Source: Paenibacillus_D tarimensis_A (GTDB lineage: Bacteria > Bacillota > Bacilli > Paenibacillales > Paenibacillaceae). From it: a DNA stretch of 64,000 bases. Below the pieces are notes generated by a model. It worked only from the letters and a program-made list of their open reading frames with translations. It made no database searches and was not told the origin of the DNA. The translations under genes were made by a program, and so were the position numbers. Positions 32,545 through 40,376 of the stretch are shown here, piece by piece; position 1 is the first letter of the stretch, and each line of letters begins with the position of its first letter. The DNA is taken from positions 4,030,001 to 4,094,000 of the forward strand of contig CP166298.1 in assembly GCA_041281825.1 (NCBI GenBank), in the 5' to 3' direction.

Positions 32545-33569
32545 GCTATGAGGTTCTCGGCATTACCGTTTTATGGATTTTTCTGTTCGGTTACCTTATT
32601 GTCGCATCGATCGACTTCGGTGCGGGCTTCTTCAGCTACTACAGCTCGATCACCGGTACAAGGCATATTATTCACAATGTTATCGAACGGTATTTGTCAC
32701 CCGTCTGGGAAGTAACGAATGTTTTTCTTGTGTTCTTCTTCGTCGGATTTGTCGGCTTCTTTCCGGATACCGCCTTTTATTACGGCACCGCGCTGCTTGT
32801 TCCGGGCAGCATCGCCATCGTGCTGTTGGCCGTACGCGGCTCCTATTACGCCTTCAGCACCTACGGCTCGCGCACCAACAAAACCTATATGCTGCTTTAC
32901 GGCGCGAGCGGGCTGTTGATTCCGGCTTCTTTATCCACAGTGCTCACGATATCCGAAGGCGGATATATTGAAGTTACGGCTGACGGAAAAGTGCAATTTT
33001 TGTTTCAAAAGCTGTTCACCAGCACCTATTCCTGGTCGGTCGTTCTCCTTGCGATTGTCAGCGTCCTGTATATTTCGGCCATGTTTTTATGCTATTACGC
33101 CTTCAAAGCGGGTGACCGCCCGGCATTCGAGATTGTCCGGAAATATGCGTTGGCCTGGAGTTTGCCGACGATTATGAGCAGTTTGCTCGTCTTCTTCGCG
33201 ATTCACCGGCACAATCCGGAGCACTTTGAAGGCATGCTCTCGCTGTCTTGGGTGTTCGTGCTGTCATTTCTTTGCTTTATCGCCGCCGTGTACCTCGTGT
33301 GGAGCCGCAAGCGGCTCGGGTGGGCATTCCTGTTTGTCATGCTGCAATTCGCTTTTGCATTTTTCGGTTACGGGGCAGGGCATTTGCCCTACATTCTGTA
33401 CCCTTACTTGACGATCTATGATAACTTCACGAACGAAGCAATGGCAATTGCGCTTGTGATCGTGTTCATTCTCGGCCTGCTGCTGCTTATCCCTTCCCTG
33501 TATCTCCTTATGAGATTGTTCCTGTTTGATGCCAAATACGTGCAGGGCAAATCGGGGAAACATAAATAG
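32541..33569 (+). CDS. cydB: Cytochrome bd ubiquinol oxidase subunit II
   Basis: CydB pairs with CydA in the oxidase. The 342-aa product has eight to nine hydrophobic segments and the family features LWIFLFGYLIVASIDFGAGFFSYY near the N-terminus and SPVWEVTNVFLVFFFVGF. Translation is coupled to cydA by a four-base overlap. cydC and cydD, which export thiols needed for assembly, are not in the window. Confidence 0.96.
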   Translation: MSYEVLGITVLWIFLFGYLIVASIDFGAGFFSYYSSITGTRHIIHNVIERYLSPVWEVTNVFLVFFFVGFVGFFPDTAFYYGTALLVPGSIAIVLLAVRGSYYAFSTYGSRTNKTYMLLYGASGLLIPASLSTVLTISEGGYIEVTADGKVQFLFQKLFTSTYSWSVVLLAIVSVLYISAMFLCYYAFKAGDRPAFEIVRKYALAWSLPTIMSSLLVFFAIHRHNPEHFEGMLSLSWVFVLSFLCFIAAVYLVWSRKRLGWAFLFVMLQFAFAFFGYGAGHLPYILYPYLTIYDNFTNEAMAIALVIVFILGLLLLIPSLYLLMRLFLFDAKYVQGKSGKHK

Positions 33570-33616
33570 GATGAAATCATAATAAACTTTATTTTCAGAG
33601 AGGCAGGTTACGAAAT

Positions 33617-33721
33617 ATGGAAGATTTTTTAATCCAGGTCGCACCGTTGCTCGTTATTGCTGCTGCGGTTATCGGGTTGTTTATTTGGGGGGCAAAAGGA
33701 AACATCGGACCAAAGGAGTGA
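33617..33721 (+). CDS. cydS: Small cytochrome bd oxidase subunit, CydS-like
   Basis: A 34-aa peptide starts at ATG 33617, 47 bp after cydB. Its N-terminus MEDFLIQVAPLLVIAAAV is one hydrophobic helix, followed by IGLFIWGAKGNIGPKE. The pattern short polar head, FLI..AP, one helix, then a G-K tail resembles CydS, the third subunit seen in the Geobacillus bd oxidase structure. The upstream AGGCAGGT is a weak ribosome-binding site. The assignment is from remembered family pattern and gene position. Confidence 0.75.
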   Translation: MEDFLIQVAPLLVIAAAVIGLFIWGAKGNIGPKE

Positions 33722-33908
33722 ATTCCGGATCAGGAACATATCGTTTGGTTTCTTGGAACCTCGAAACTTGTTATTTTTATGCAATACAGCATCGCTTCTT
33801 GATTCCGGTACGCTAATCCCACTAGAATATAAGATATAGAATCTTAATAAGGGACCGTACTATGCGGCGAAGCATATATACGATTGTGCCAAATCGGGGG
33901 AGCAGCAA

Positions 33909-34778
33909 GTGGAAATTTACGAAGAAACGGTCAGTTATGATAACCCTCTGTTGTGCATGCGCATCTTCAAATCGGAACGTGAAGTCGATATAACGATTCA
34001 CTGGCACTATCACCGCGAAGCCGAAATGCTTCTCGTCATCGACGGCATGCTTGAAGTGCATGTTGAAGATGAACGTTATCTGCTCGAGTCCGGCGGCGTA
34101 GCAATCATCGGGCCGTCACAGCTCCACCGTGACCGAAGTATCGGGCACCCGCTCCGGTATATTGTGCTGCAGCTTGACCTGGAGCAGTTTTTCGACCATA
34201 GCACGATGCCGTATTTACAATACTTCTTCGAAAGTAAAAATCCGCTGAGCCATGCGAATTATATATTCAGCGAATATCCTTTGATCCGCTCCGAGGTGGC
34301 GGACCTTATTCGGGAAATCTTTGAAGAAACGGAACACAAGCTTCCCGGCTATGAGTTGGCCGTTAATATCCGCTTTAAGCAGATTATACTGCTGCTCCTT
34401 CGGAACGATCCCCGCAAGGTGTTCAGCCAGCGCGAAAACTTCGACACAATGCGGCTGAAGCCGGTGTTCGATTATGTGGAATCGAATCTGACGGCACGGA
34501 TCCAGGTTGAAGAAGTATGCAAGTTCGCCAATATGAGCTATTATTACTTTGTGAAATTTTTCAAAAAAACGGTTGGACTGTCTTTTACCGAATACGTGAA
34601 TTACCGAAAGATTAAATGGGCGGAACGGATACTGCTTACAAAGGATTTGAGTATAACGGAGGTTGGAGAACGGATCGGCATGCCGAATATGGCCCATTTC
34701 TACAAAATGTTCAAGAAATATAACGACTGCTCTCCAAAGGAATTTCAGAAGCGGATGTTATCCTGGAAGGAATCATAA
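33909..34778 (+). CDS. AraC-family transcriptional regulator
   Basis: The 289-aa product has an N-terminal cupin-like sensing domain (about 20-90: ITIHWHYHREAEMLLVIDG, GGVAIIGPSQLHRD) and two C-terminal helix-turn-helix motifs (about 185-285): IQVEEVCKFANMSYYYFVKFFKK and SITEVGERIGMPNMAHFYKMFKK, ending in the family SPKEFQKR. Such proteins often answer to sugars and activate nearby genes, but the neighbours here (cyd and pho genes) give no clue to the target. The start is GTG 33909 with GGGGAG about 6 nt upstream. Confidence 0.9.
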   Translation: MEIYEETVSYDNPLLCMRIFKSEREVDITIHWHYHREAEMLLVIDGMLEVHVEDERYLLESGGVAIIGPSQLHRDRSIGHPLRYIVLQLDLEQFFDHSTMPYLQYFFESKNPLSHANYIFSEYPLIRSEVADLIREIFEETEHKLPGYELAVNIRFKQIILLLLRNDPRKVFSQRENFDTMRLKPVFDYVESNLTARIQVEEVCKFANMSYYYFVKFFKKTVGLSFTEYVNYRKIKWAERILLTKDLSITEVGERIGMPNMAHFYKMFKKYNDCSPKEFQKRMLSWKES

Positions 34779-34785
34779 AATAATT

Positions 34786-34825
34786 GGCCCGTGGTCACCG
34801 GTTAGTTCGGTGAAACGGGCCTTTT
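34786..34825 (+). terminator. Terminator after the AraC-family gene
   Basis: GGCCCGT (34786-34792) pairs with ACGGGCC (34815-34821), and TCACCG pairs with CGGTGA inside, followed by TTTT. The hairpin overlaps the last codons of the convergent phoP gene. Confidence 0.8.
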
Positions 34826-35521
34826 GGGCATAACAAGTTTATAACCGACGCCGCGAATCGATTCGATCTGAACCGATTGCTGTCCGAGCTCCAGCTTTTT
34901 GCGCAGCGAGCTGACATGAACGTCTACCGTCCGTTGGCCGCCGATATAATCGAAGCCCCAAACGACATTCATCAAATCGTCGCGAGTGATGACCATGCCC
35001 GGACGCTGCACCAGATAGAGCAGCACCTCGAATTCTTTCGGTCGGAGCGGAATCGGCTCCCCGTTCAGAATGACTTCGTATTTCTCCGGATAAATCGACA
35101 ACGCGCCGGCTGTAATGACCTTCTCCGACTTTTCCATTTCCCTGGCTTCGTCGTTCTGGGAACGACGAAGCACGGCAGACACGCGGGCAAGCAGCTCGGC
35201 GACGCCGAACGGTTTCGTAATATAATCGTCCGCGCCATGTTTTAGCCCCTGTACAACTTCTTCCTCCGCATTACGGGCTGTTAAAATAATAACCGGCGTT
35301 CTTACGCCGTTTTGTCTAAGCCTGGTCAAAATTTCGAAGCCGTTCAGACCCGGCAGCATGATATCAAGGATGATCAGGTCGAAACTGCGCTGCAATGCGG
35401 TTTGCAATCCGTCCGCGCCATGATCGGCCACCGTCGTGTCGTAACCTTCCTGCGTCAGATTGTAAGACAAGAGTCGGGCGAGCGTCGGTTCATCTTCGAT
35501 GACAAGCACCTTTGGCGACAT
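34802..35521 (-). CDS. phoP: Phosphate-response regulator PhoP (OmpR family)
   Basis: The 239-aa product has a receiver domain with acidic pair E9-D10, phosphoacceptor Asp53 (LIILDIMLPG), Thr in ILTAR and Lys in YITKPF, then an OmpR winged helix (about 135-230: LRPKEFEVLLYLVQRPGMVITRDDL, RTVDVHVSSLRKKL, IRGVGYKL). Sequence alone does not separate PhoP from other OmpR regulators. The Pho-type hexamers at its own promoter and the PhoR-like kinase beside it make PhoP the best call. It is transcribed from its own promoter although phoR lies upstream on the same strand. Confidence 0.85.
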   Translation of the reverse strand: MSPKVLVIEDEPTLARLLSYNLTQEGYDTTVADHGADGLQTALQRSFDLIILDIMLPGLNGFEILTRLRQNGVRTPVIILTARNAEEEVVQGLKHGADDYITKPFGVAELLARVSAVLRRSQNDEAREMEKSEKVITAGALSIYPEKYEVILNGEPIPLRPKEFEVLLYLVQRPGMVITRDDLMNVVWGFDYIGGQRTVDVHVSSLRKKLELGQQSVQIESIRGVGYKLVMPKRPVSPN

Positions 35522-35581
35522 GAAAACCCCCAGCTTTCGCGATGTTCCCTCTCGCGTAATCGTACAAACATTTCGTCTCCT

Positions 35582-35646
35582 ATCATATCACGGAATTATA
35601 AAAAATAGGTAAACAATTTGTAAACCATATGTTAATGCTTCGTAAA
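35582..35646 (-). promoter_or_regulatory. Five-hexamer PhoP box and promoter of phoP
   Basis: On the minus strand hexamers follow at exact 11-bp steps: TTTACG (35641-35646), TTAACA (35630-35635), TTTACA (35619-35624), TTTACC (35608-35613), TTTATA (35597-35602). TATGAT (35582-35587) follows after 9 bp, the same distance and the same -10 as in the pst promoter. This implies autoregulation of phoP. Confidence 0.85.
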
Positions 35647-35654
35647 TGCTTCTT

Positions 35655-37496
35655 TTATGATTGCAGCACGGGCAGTTCAATAATGAAAGTGGACCCCGCG
35701 CCGACCGTGCTCTCCACCGCAATGGTACCATGGTGAAGCTCGACCAGATGTTTGACGATAGACAGGCCAAGGCCGGTTCCGCCCGAGCTGCGGGAGCGGG
35801 CTTTGTCAACGCGGTAGAACCGCTCGAAGATTCGCGGCAAGTCTTTTTTCGGGATGCCGATACCGGTATCCGAGATCGTAATCCGGATATACTCATAGTC
35901 TGACTCAGCAGCTCTGCCTCGTTTGTCTCTTGCCGCCGGCTCCACTTTGATCGAAACCTTGCCGCCTTCCGGCGTATAATTGATGCCGTTGGACAGCAGA
36001 TTCATTATGATTTGCCGAAGACGGTCCTCATCCGCCTCAACGTAAATGCCTTCCTCTGCCTCCATCTCCAGCCCGATGTTTTTCCGGGACGCCTCGGCCG
36101 CAATGAATTCCACGGTCTTGGCGATGAACGACGACATTTCGATCGGCGAGAACTGAAGCGGCACCCGTCTCGACTCGACCTTGGACAATTCCAATATATC
36201 TCCGATCAAACGATTCAGCCGCTCACTTTCGTCGAAGATGATCTGCAGAAAAGATTTGGCTGTCTCCGGATCATTGACCGCTCCGCCAAGCAGCGTTTCC
36301 GCAAAGCCTTTTACAGCGGCAATCGGGGTTTTCAGCTCATGGGAGACATTCGCGACAAATTCGCTGCGCATCCGCTCCAGCCGCCGGATTGCAGAGACGT
36401 CCTGAAGCACCAGCAGCACGCCGCCAAACTCTTCTCTCGCATGATATACCGGCACAAGATTCAGCTCGAGCAGCCGCTCTTCTGGGAAATAGAACGTGAT
36501 TTCTTCTTTGATATGCTCCTTCTCATCCAGTCCTTCCTGAATGATTTGCGCCAGCTCGTATTGCTGCTTCGCTTCGCCGTAATGACGTCCGACCAGCTCC
36601 CGCGCTGAGAAGCCGAGCACTTCCTCCGCTCTGCGGTTCATCAACACGATAACGCCCTTGCGGTCAATCATCATGATCCCGTTGATCATATTTTCCAATA
36701 CGCTTTCGAGTCTCGCTTCATTCTCGCGTATTTGGTGCATCTGGTCCTGGAGACTGTCGGCCATCGCATTGATGGATAACCCGAGCTCTCCGATTTCATC
36801 CCCTTTAAGGACCGTCACTCTGGCTTGATAGTCCAAATTTTTGATCCGCTTGGCTACCCTCGATATTTGTTCGATCGGACGCGTCAAGCCCTGTGCGATC
36901 CGGTAACTGACGATTGCGGCGGCGATGAACAGCATGAGCAATCCGATAATCAGTATGGTCCACAGCCTGCGGATGCTTTCTTCGACTTCATTCAGACTCA
37001 TCGCAAGCCGGATCACATCGCCGGAAGGAGACCCCGGATCGACAGGAATTGCGACATAGAACAAGTTCTCCCTTGTCGTATCGCTCTGCCGGACTGCACG
37101 GCCGACCCCGCGCTCTCTTGCCATCACGACTTCCTCTCTGGAGCCGTGGTTTTCCATGAGCTTCGAATCGAAATCGGAATCTCCGACGACGGTACCGTCG
37201 CTCATAATAAATGTGATCCGCTCACCGGTCAGCCCTTTTAACCGTTCCGCTTCCTCCGAGTAATATCCCCTAAGCTGTTCGTAATCGCCGGATTTCCAAT
37301 CCATAGACGCCAGAATGATGTTCATCTCCCGGACCATACTCCGTTCCAATGCATCCAGATATTTACTCTTAAAAGAGTTTCCCATAAACAAACCGGCCGC
37401 CATTACGGATAACCCGATCAGTGAAATTATGATGACTGTCAGCCGGAAGCGAAAGCTGTTCATAACCGCCGTCCTCATCCCTTTTGTTGTTTTCAT
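35655..37496 (-). CDS. phoR: PhoR-like sensor histidine kinase
   Basis: The 613-aa product has two membrane segments (about 20-42 and 180-202) around an extracellular sensor, then a HAMP linker (SYRIAQGLTRPIEQISRVAKRI), a PAS domain (about 265-370, LENMINGIMMIDRKGVIVLMN), the phosphoacceptor motif FVANVSHELKTPIAAVKGFAETL and the ATPase domain (NLLSNGINYTPEGG, SDTGIGIPKKDLPRIFERFYRVDKARSRSSGGTG split by short gaps). It should phosphorylate PhoP when phosphate is low. Start choice is uncertain among Met1, Met7 and Met12. The order phoR then phoP reverses the usual phoP-phoR. Confidence 0.88.
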   Translation of the reverse strand: MKTTKGMRTAVMNSFRFRLTVIIISLIGLSVMAAGLFMGNSFKSKYLDALERSMVREMNIILASMDWKSGDYEQLRGYYSEEAERLKGLTGERITFIMSDGTVVGDSDFDSKLMENHGSREEVVMARERGVGRAVRQSDTTRENLFYVAIPVDPGSPSGDVIRLAMSLNEVEESIRRLWTILIIGLLMLFIAAAIVSYRIAQGLTRPIEQISRVAKRIKNLDYQARVTVLKGDEIGELGLSINAMADSLQDQMHQIRENEARLESVLENMINGIMMIDRKGVIVLMNRRAEEVLGFSARELVGRHYGEAKQQYELAQIIQEGLDEKEHIKEEITFYFPEERLLELNLVPVYHAREEFGGVLLVLQDVSAIRRLERMRSEFVANVSHELKTPIAAVKGFAETLLGGAVNDPETAKSFLQIIFDESERLNRLIGDILELSKVESRRVPLQFSPIEMSSFIAKTVEFIAAEASRKNIGLEMEAEEGIYVEADEDRLRQIIMNLLSNGINYTPEGGKVSIKVEPAARDKRGRAAESDYEYIRITISDTGIGIPKKDLPRIFERFYRVDKARSRSSGGTGLGLSIVKHLVELHHGTIAVESTVGAGSTFIIELPVLQS

Positions 37497-37518
37497 GCCA
37501 TCTTTGTCCTGCTTTCCA

Positions 37519-38451
37519 CTATGGTACCTGTCCGTGAATAGGTTTTCCAGCTTTTAATTTAATAATTTTTTGTAAAACGTAATGATGAAGCGTTGCGACA
37601 GGCTGCTGAATTAATATGGATAAAACGACGGGTACCGCCGTAAGAGGACTGAAATAGCCCAGCGCAAGAACGATACCGAGCGAAATATTGCGCATGCCGG
37701 TCGCATACGATACCGTTGTGAGCATCTCCATGCTCCGAAGCGGCACCGCTCCGGCAAAGCCCGCCGCATAACAAAGGCCGACCAGGACGATGACGACAGG
37801 AACAATCTTGATCATATCAGCCTGTAAGGCGGCAACATGAGGGGCGATCGCCGACGCGTTGAGCGCCACCACCGACACAAAGCAAAGCTTGGATATAGGA
37901 GCGGTGACCGGTTTAACCGCTTGTCCGATACGGCCTTTGCTGAGCTGATGGAGCAGCACTCCGATCACTGTGGGAATAACGACGATAAGAGCCAAGTCGG
38001 TCATAATGCTGAACGTGTTCACTTCGATCCCTTGGCCGAAGGCTAGTTGTATTCCCGCCGGTACGACAAACGGACTAAGTATGGAATCGAGCACCACCAG
38101 CGACAGCATCAACGGAATGCTCCCTCCGGACAATCCGACCCAGATAACGGACGATACCCCTAGCGGTATCAGCGTGAATAATACAAGTCCGATTACGTAA
38201 GGCGACCCTGCGCCGAATATCGCCGAGCCGCCCGCATAGGCAATAAGCGGCAGCAGCAAATGCGCTATCGTCAGCGTCCACAGCATCGGCAGCGGCCGCG
38301 AGGCGACCAGCCGCAGCTGCTCCACTCCGCAGCCAAGCGCCATCGTCAACGTCACAAACGCAAACAAATAAGGAACCGTGCCGATAAACCGGCTAAGCGG
38401 CTCGGAATAAAGAAACCCCAGGATCAATGATCCGGGGATAATAAGAAACAT
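37519..38451 (-). CDS. Bile acid:sodium symporter (BASS) family membrane protein
   Basis: The 310-aa product has about nine or ten hydrophobic segments and BASS features: LTMALGCGVEQLRLVASRP, the crossover region GVSSVIWVGLSGGSIPLMLSLVVLDSILSPF, and SYATGMRNISLGIVLALG. Members move bile acids, pantoate, pyruvate or other organic anions with sodium; the substrate here is unknown. The ATG at 38451 has no ribosome-binding site, and the same frame gives a family-like stretch upstream (RKFGLAFNRRFEQW) back to a stop without a normal start codon. The true N-terminus may be longer or frameshifted. It ends 23 bp before phoR. Confidence 0.8.
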   Translation of the reverse strand: MFLIIPGSLILGFLYSEPLSRFIGTVPYLFAFVTLTMALGCGVEQLRLVASRPLPMLWTLTIAHLLLPLIAYAGGSAIFGAGSPYVIGLVLFTLIPLGVSSVIWVGLSGGSIPLMLSLVVLDSILSPFVVPAGIQLAFGQGIEVNTFSIMTDLALIVVIPTVIGVLLHQLSKGRIGQAVKPVTAPISKLCFVSVVALNASAIAPHVAALQADMIKIVPVVIVLVGLCYAAGFAGAVPLRSMEMLTTVSYATGMRNISLGIVLALGYFSPLTAVPVVLSILIQQPVATLHHYVLQKIIKLKAGKPIHGQVP

Positions 38452-38517
38452 CCATTGTTCGAAACGCCGGTTAAACGCCAGTCCGAATTTTCGCGTAAGC
38501 CATCACTTCTCTCTTTA

Positions 38518-40065
38518 TCAGTTAAATACCGGCTCCTTGAATAACTTCAGCTTCTCCAGCGAATTTTCTTCCACTTCGGCATGAAGGCTGTTGCCATGGG
38601 CATCCATTGTCACAATCGCCGCAAAGCCTTCGGTTGCCAGATGCCACATTGCTTCCGGAATGCCGAACTCCAGGAAGTCTACGCCGTTCACTTTCTTGAA
38701 GCATTCGGCGTAGTATTGCGCCGCTCCGCCGATCGCATTCAAATACACCGCACCATGCTCTTCAAGCGCTGCCAGCGTCTTCGCGCCCATCCCGCCTTTA
38801 CCGATGACAGCGCGAATGCCGAATTTCTTAATGATATCGCCTTGGTAAGGCTCCTCGCGGATACTTGTGGTCGGTCCGGCCGCTTTCACATGCCAGCCCT
38901 CTTCATCCTTCATCATCACCGGTCCGCAATGATAAATAACCGCTCCGTTCAAGTCGACCGGAGAATCATGGTCCATCAAATATTTGTGCAGCGCATCACG
39001 ACCGGTATGCATCTCGCCGTTCAGAATAACGATGTCTCCGACGCGCAGGTCGCGCACCTGCTCTTCGGTAAGCGGCATCTGCAGCGTCACTTCGCGGCGC
39101 TCGCGAGCACCCGCAGTGACCGCTTCCTCGGCCGCCGTGAGCGTTGCCGACTTCATCGGAACGTTCTTGCCTTCCTGGTAGATCCATTCCTTGATCTCAC
39201 CGGATTCTGCGCTGAGCAGCACGCCTTGGCGTCTGTATGCCCAGCAGTTATAAGCAACGGATACGAAGAAGCTGGCCGGCAGGCGGTTCATCACGCCGAT
39301 CTTGCATCCGAGCAGCGTAACTTGGCCTCCGAAGCCCATCGTTCCGATACCGAGCTTGTTGGCGTTCTCCATCACATATTCCTCTAATTTGCGAAGGTCC
39401 TCGATCGGATTCGTGTCATCGACTGGGCGGAACAGCTGCTGCTTCGCGAGTTCATATCCTGTCGTCCGGTCGCCGCCGATCCCGACTCCGATAAAGCCTG
39501 CACTGCAGCCTTGACCCTGCGCTTGAAAGACCGCGTGCATAATGCACTTGCGGATGCCGTCCAAATCGCGCCCCGCTTTGCCAAGTCCTTCAATCTCGGC
39601 CGGAAGACTATACTGGATGTTTTTATTCTCGCAACCGCCGCCCTTCAGAATGAGGCGGATATCAATGTCTTCTTTGTCCCACTGTTCAAAATGGATGACC
39701 GGCGTACCCGGACCAAGATTGTCACCGGTGTTGGCTCCGGTAAGCGAGTCGACGGAGTTGGTGCGCAGCTTCCCGTCTTTCGTGGCACGGGCAATAGCCA
39801 GGCGGATCTGTTCCTTCATGATCAGTTGATTGGCCCCGACCGGAGTATGAACGATAAACGTCGGCATTCCGGTATCCTGGCAAATCGGCGAAACGTTGCA
39901 TTCCGCCATTTCAATATTGGTTCCAATCGTTGACAAAGAAAGACCGGCACGGGTCGCGCGGTCCTCCGCCTCTTGCGCCGCTTTGATCGCCTGCCGCACA
40001 TCACCCGGCAAATTCGTTGACGTTTCCACAATTAATCGGTATACACTCTCTTCAAAATGCTGCAT
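38518..40065 (-). CDS. Class I fumarate hydratase
   Basis: The 515-aa enzyme is an oxygen-sensitive 4Fe-4S fumarase that interconverts fumarate and malate. Cluster cysteines lie in NVSPICQDTGMPTF (near residue 62), GGGCENKNIQYSL and GQGCSAGFIGVGIGGDR. The C-terminal beta part (from about 335, LTEEQVRDLRVGDIVILNGEMHTGRDALHKY, quoted in part) is fused to the alpha part in one chain, as in FumA-type enzymes. GAGAGGAG lies about 12 nt before ATG 40065. The large fused form and the nearby malate genes fit C4-dicarboxylate use. Confidence 0.95.
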   Translation of the reverse strand: MQHFEESVYRLIVETSTNLPGDVRQAIKAAQEAEDRATRAGLSLSTIGTNIEMAECNVSPICQDTGMPTFIVHTPVGANQLIMKEQIRLAIARATKDGKLRTNSVDSLTGANTGDNLGPGTPVIHFEQWDKEDIDIRLILKGGGCENKNIQYSLPAEIEGLGKAGRDLDGIRKCIMHAVFQAQGQGCSAGFIGVGIGGDRTTGYELAKQQLFRPVDDTNPIEDLRKLEEYVMENANKLGIGTMGFGGQVTLLGCKIGVMNRLPASFFVSVAYNCWAYRRQGVLLSAESGEIKEWIYQEGKNVPMKSATLTAAEEAVTAGARERREVTLQMPLTEEQVRDLRVGDIVILNGEMHTGRDALHKYLMDHDSPVDLNGAVIYHCGPVMMKDEEGWHVKAAGPTTSIREEPYQGDIIKKFGIRAVIGKGGMGAKTLAALEEHGAVYLNAIGGAAQYYAECFKKVNGVDFLEFGIPEAMWHLATEGFAAIVTMDAHGNSLHAEVEENSLEKLKLFKEPVFN

Positions 40066-40277
40066 GTCCGTAACGCTGCTCCTCTCTGTTTCCGTATATG
40101 ATCTTTATAAACGACATCTATAGCTATATAATAACATGAATAACCGCCAGCTTACAGTTGTTGAGCCAATTCCGCCAAGTCCTCGAATCAGTCCAGGAAA
40201 TAGTGACCTTGGGGCGTTAATCCCGCGATACCCGCTGAATCAGCAGCAAATAATGATCTAGTCAGTTTACTTGCCAG
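40066..40277. other. Intergenic region, upstream part
   Basis: The divergent region between fumarase and the HD gene is 311 bp. Apart from the promoter and LexA-type site annotated at 40278-40307 and the ribosome-binding sites, I see no gene, hairpin or known motif in it. Confidence 0.4.
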
Positions 40278-40307
40278 TTGCCAAAGAACGTACGTTCCTG
40301 TTAATAT
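40278..40307 (+). promoter_or_regulatory. Promoter with LexA-type SOS box
   Basis: A -35 TTGCCA (40278-40283), 18-bp spacer and -10 TAATAT (40302-40307) lie 70 bp before the HD gene. Inside the spacer is the perfect palindrome GAACGTACGTTC (40286-40297), which keeps the GAAC-N4-GTTC core of the Gram-positive LexA (DinR) box CGAAC-N4-GTTCG. A repressor there would cover the promoter. Confidence 0.65.
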
Positions 40308-40376
40308 GATCATAAACAGCCCTTTGTTCGTAATAGTTTGTCTATTTCGAATGTAGGAAAGAAGGGACCCTAGATT

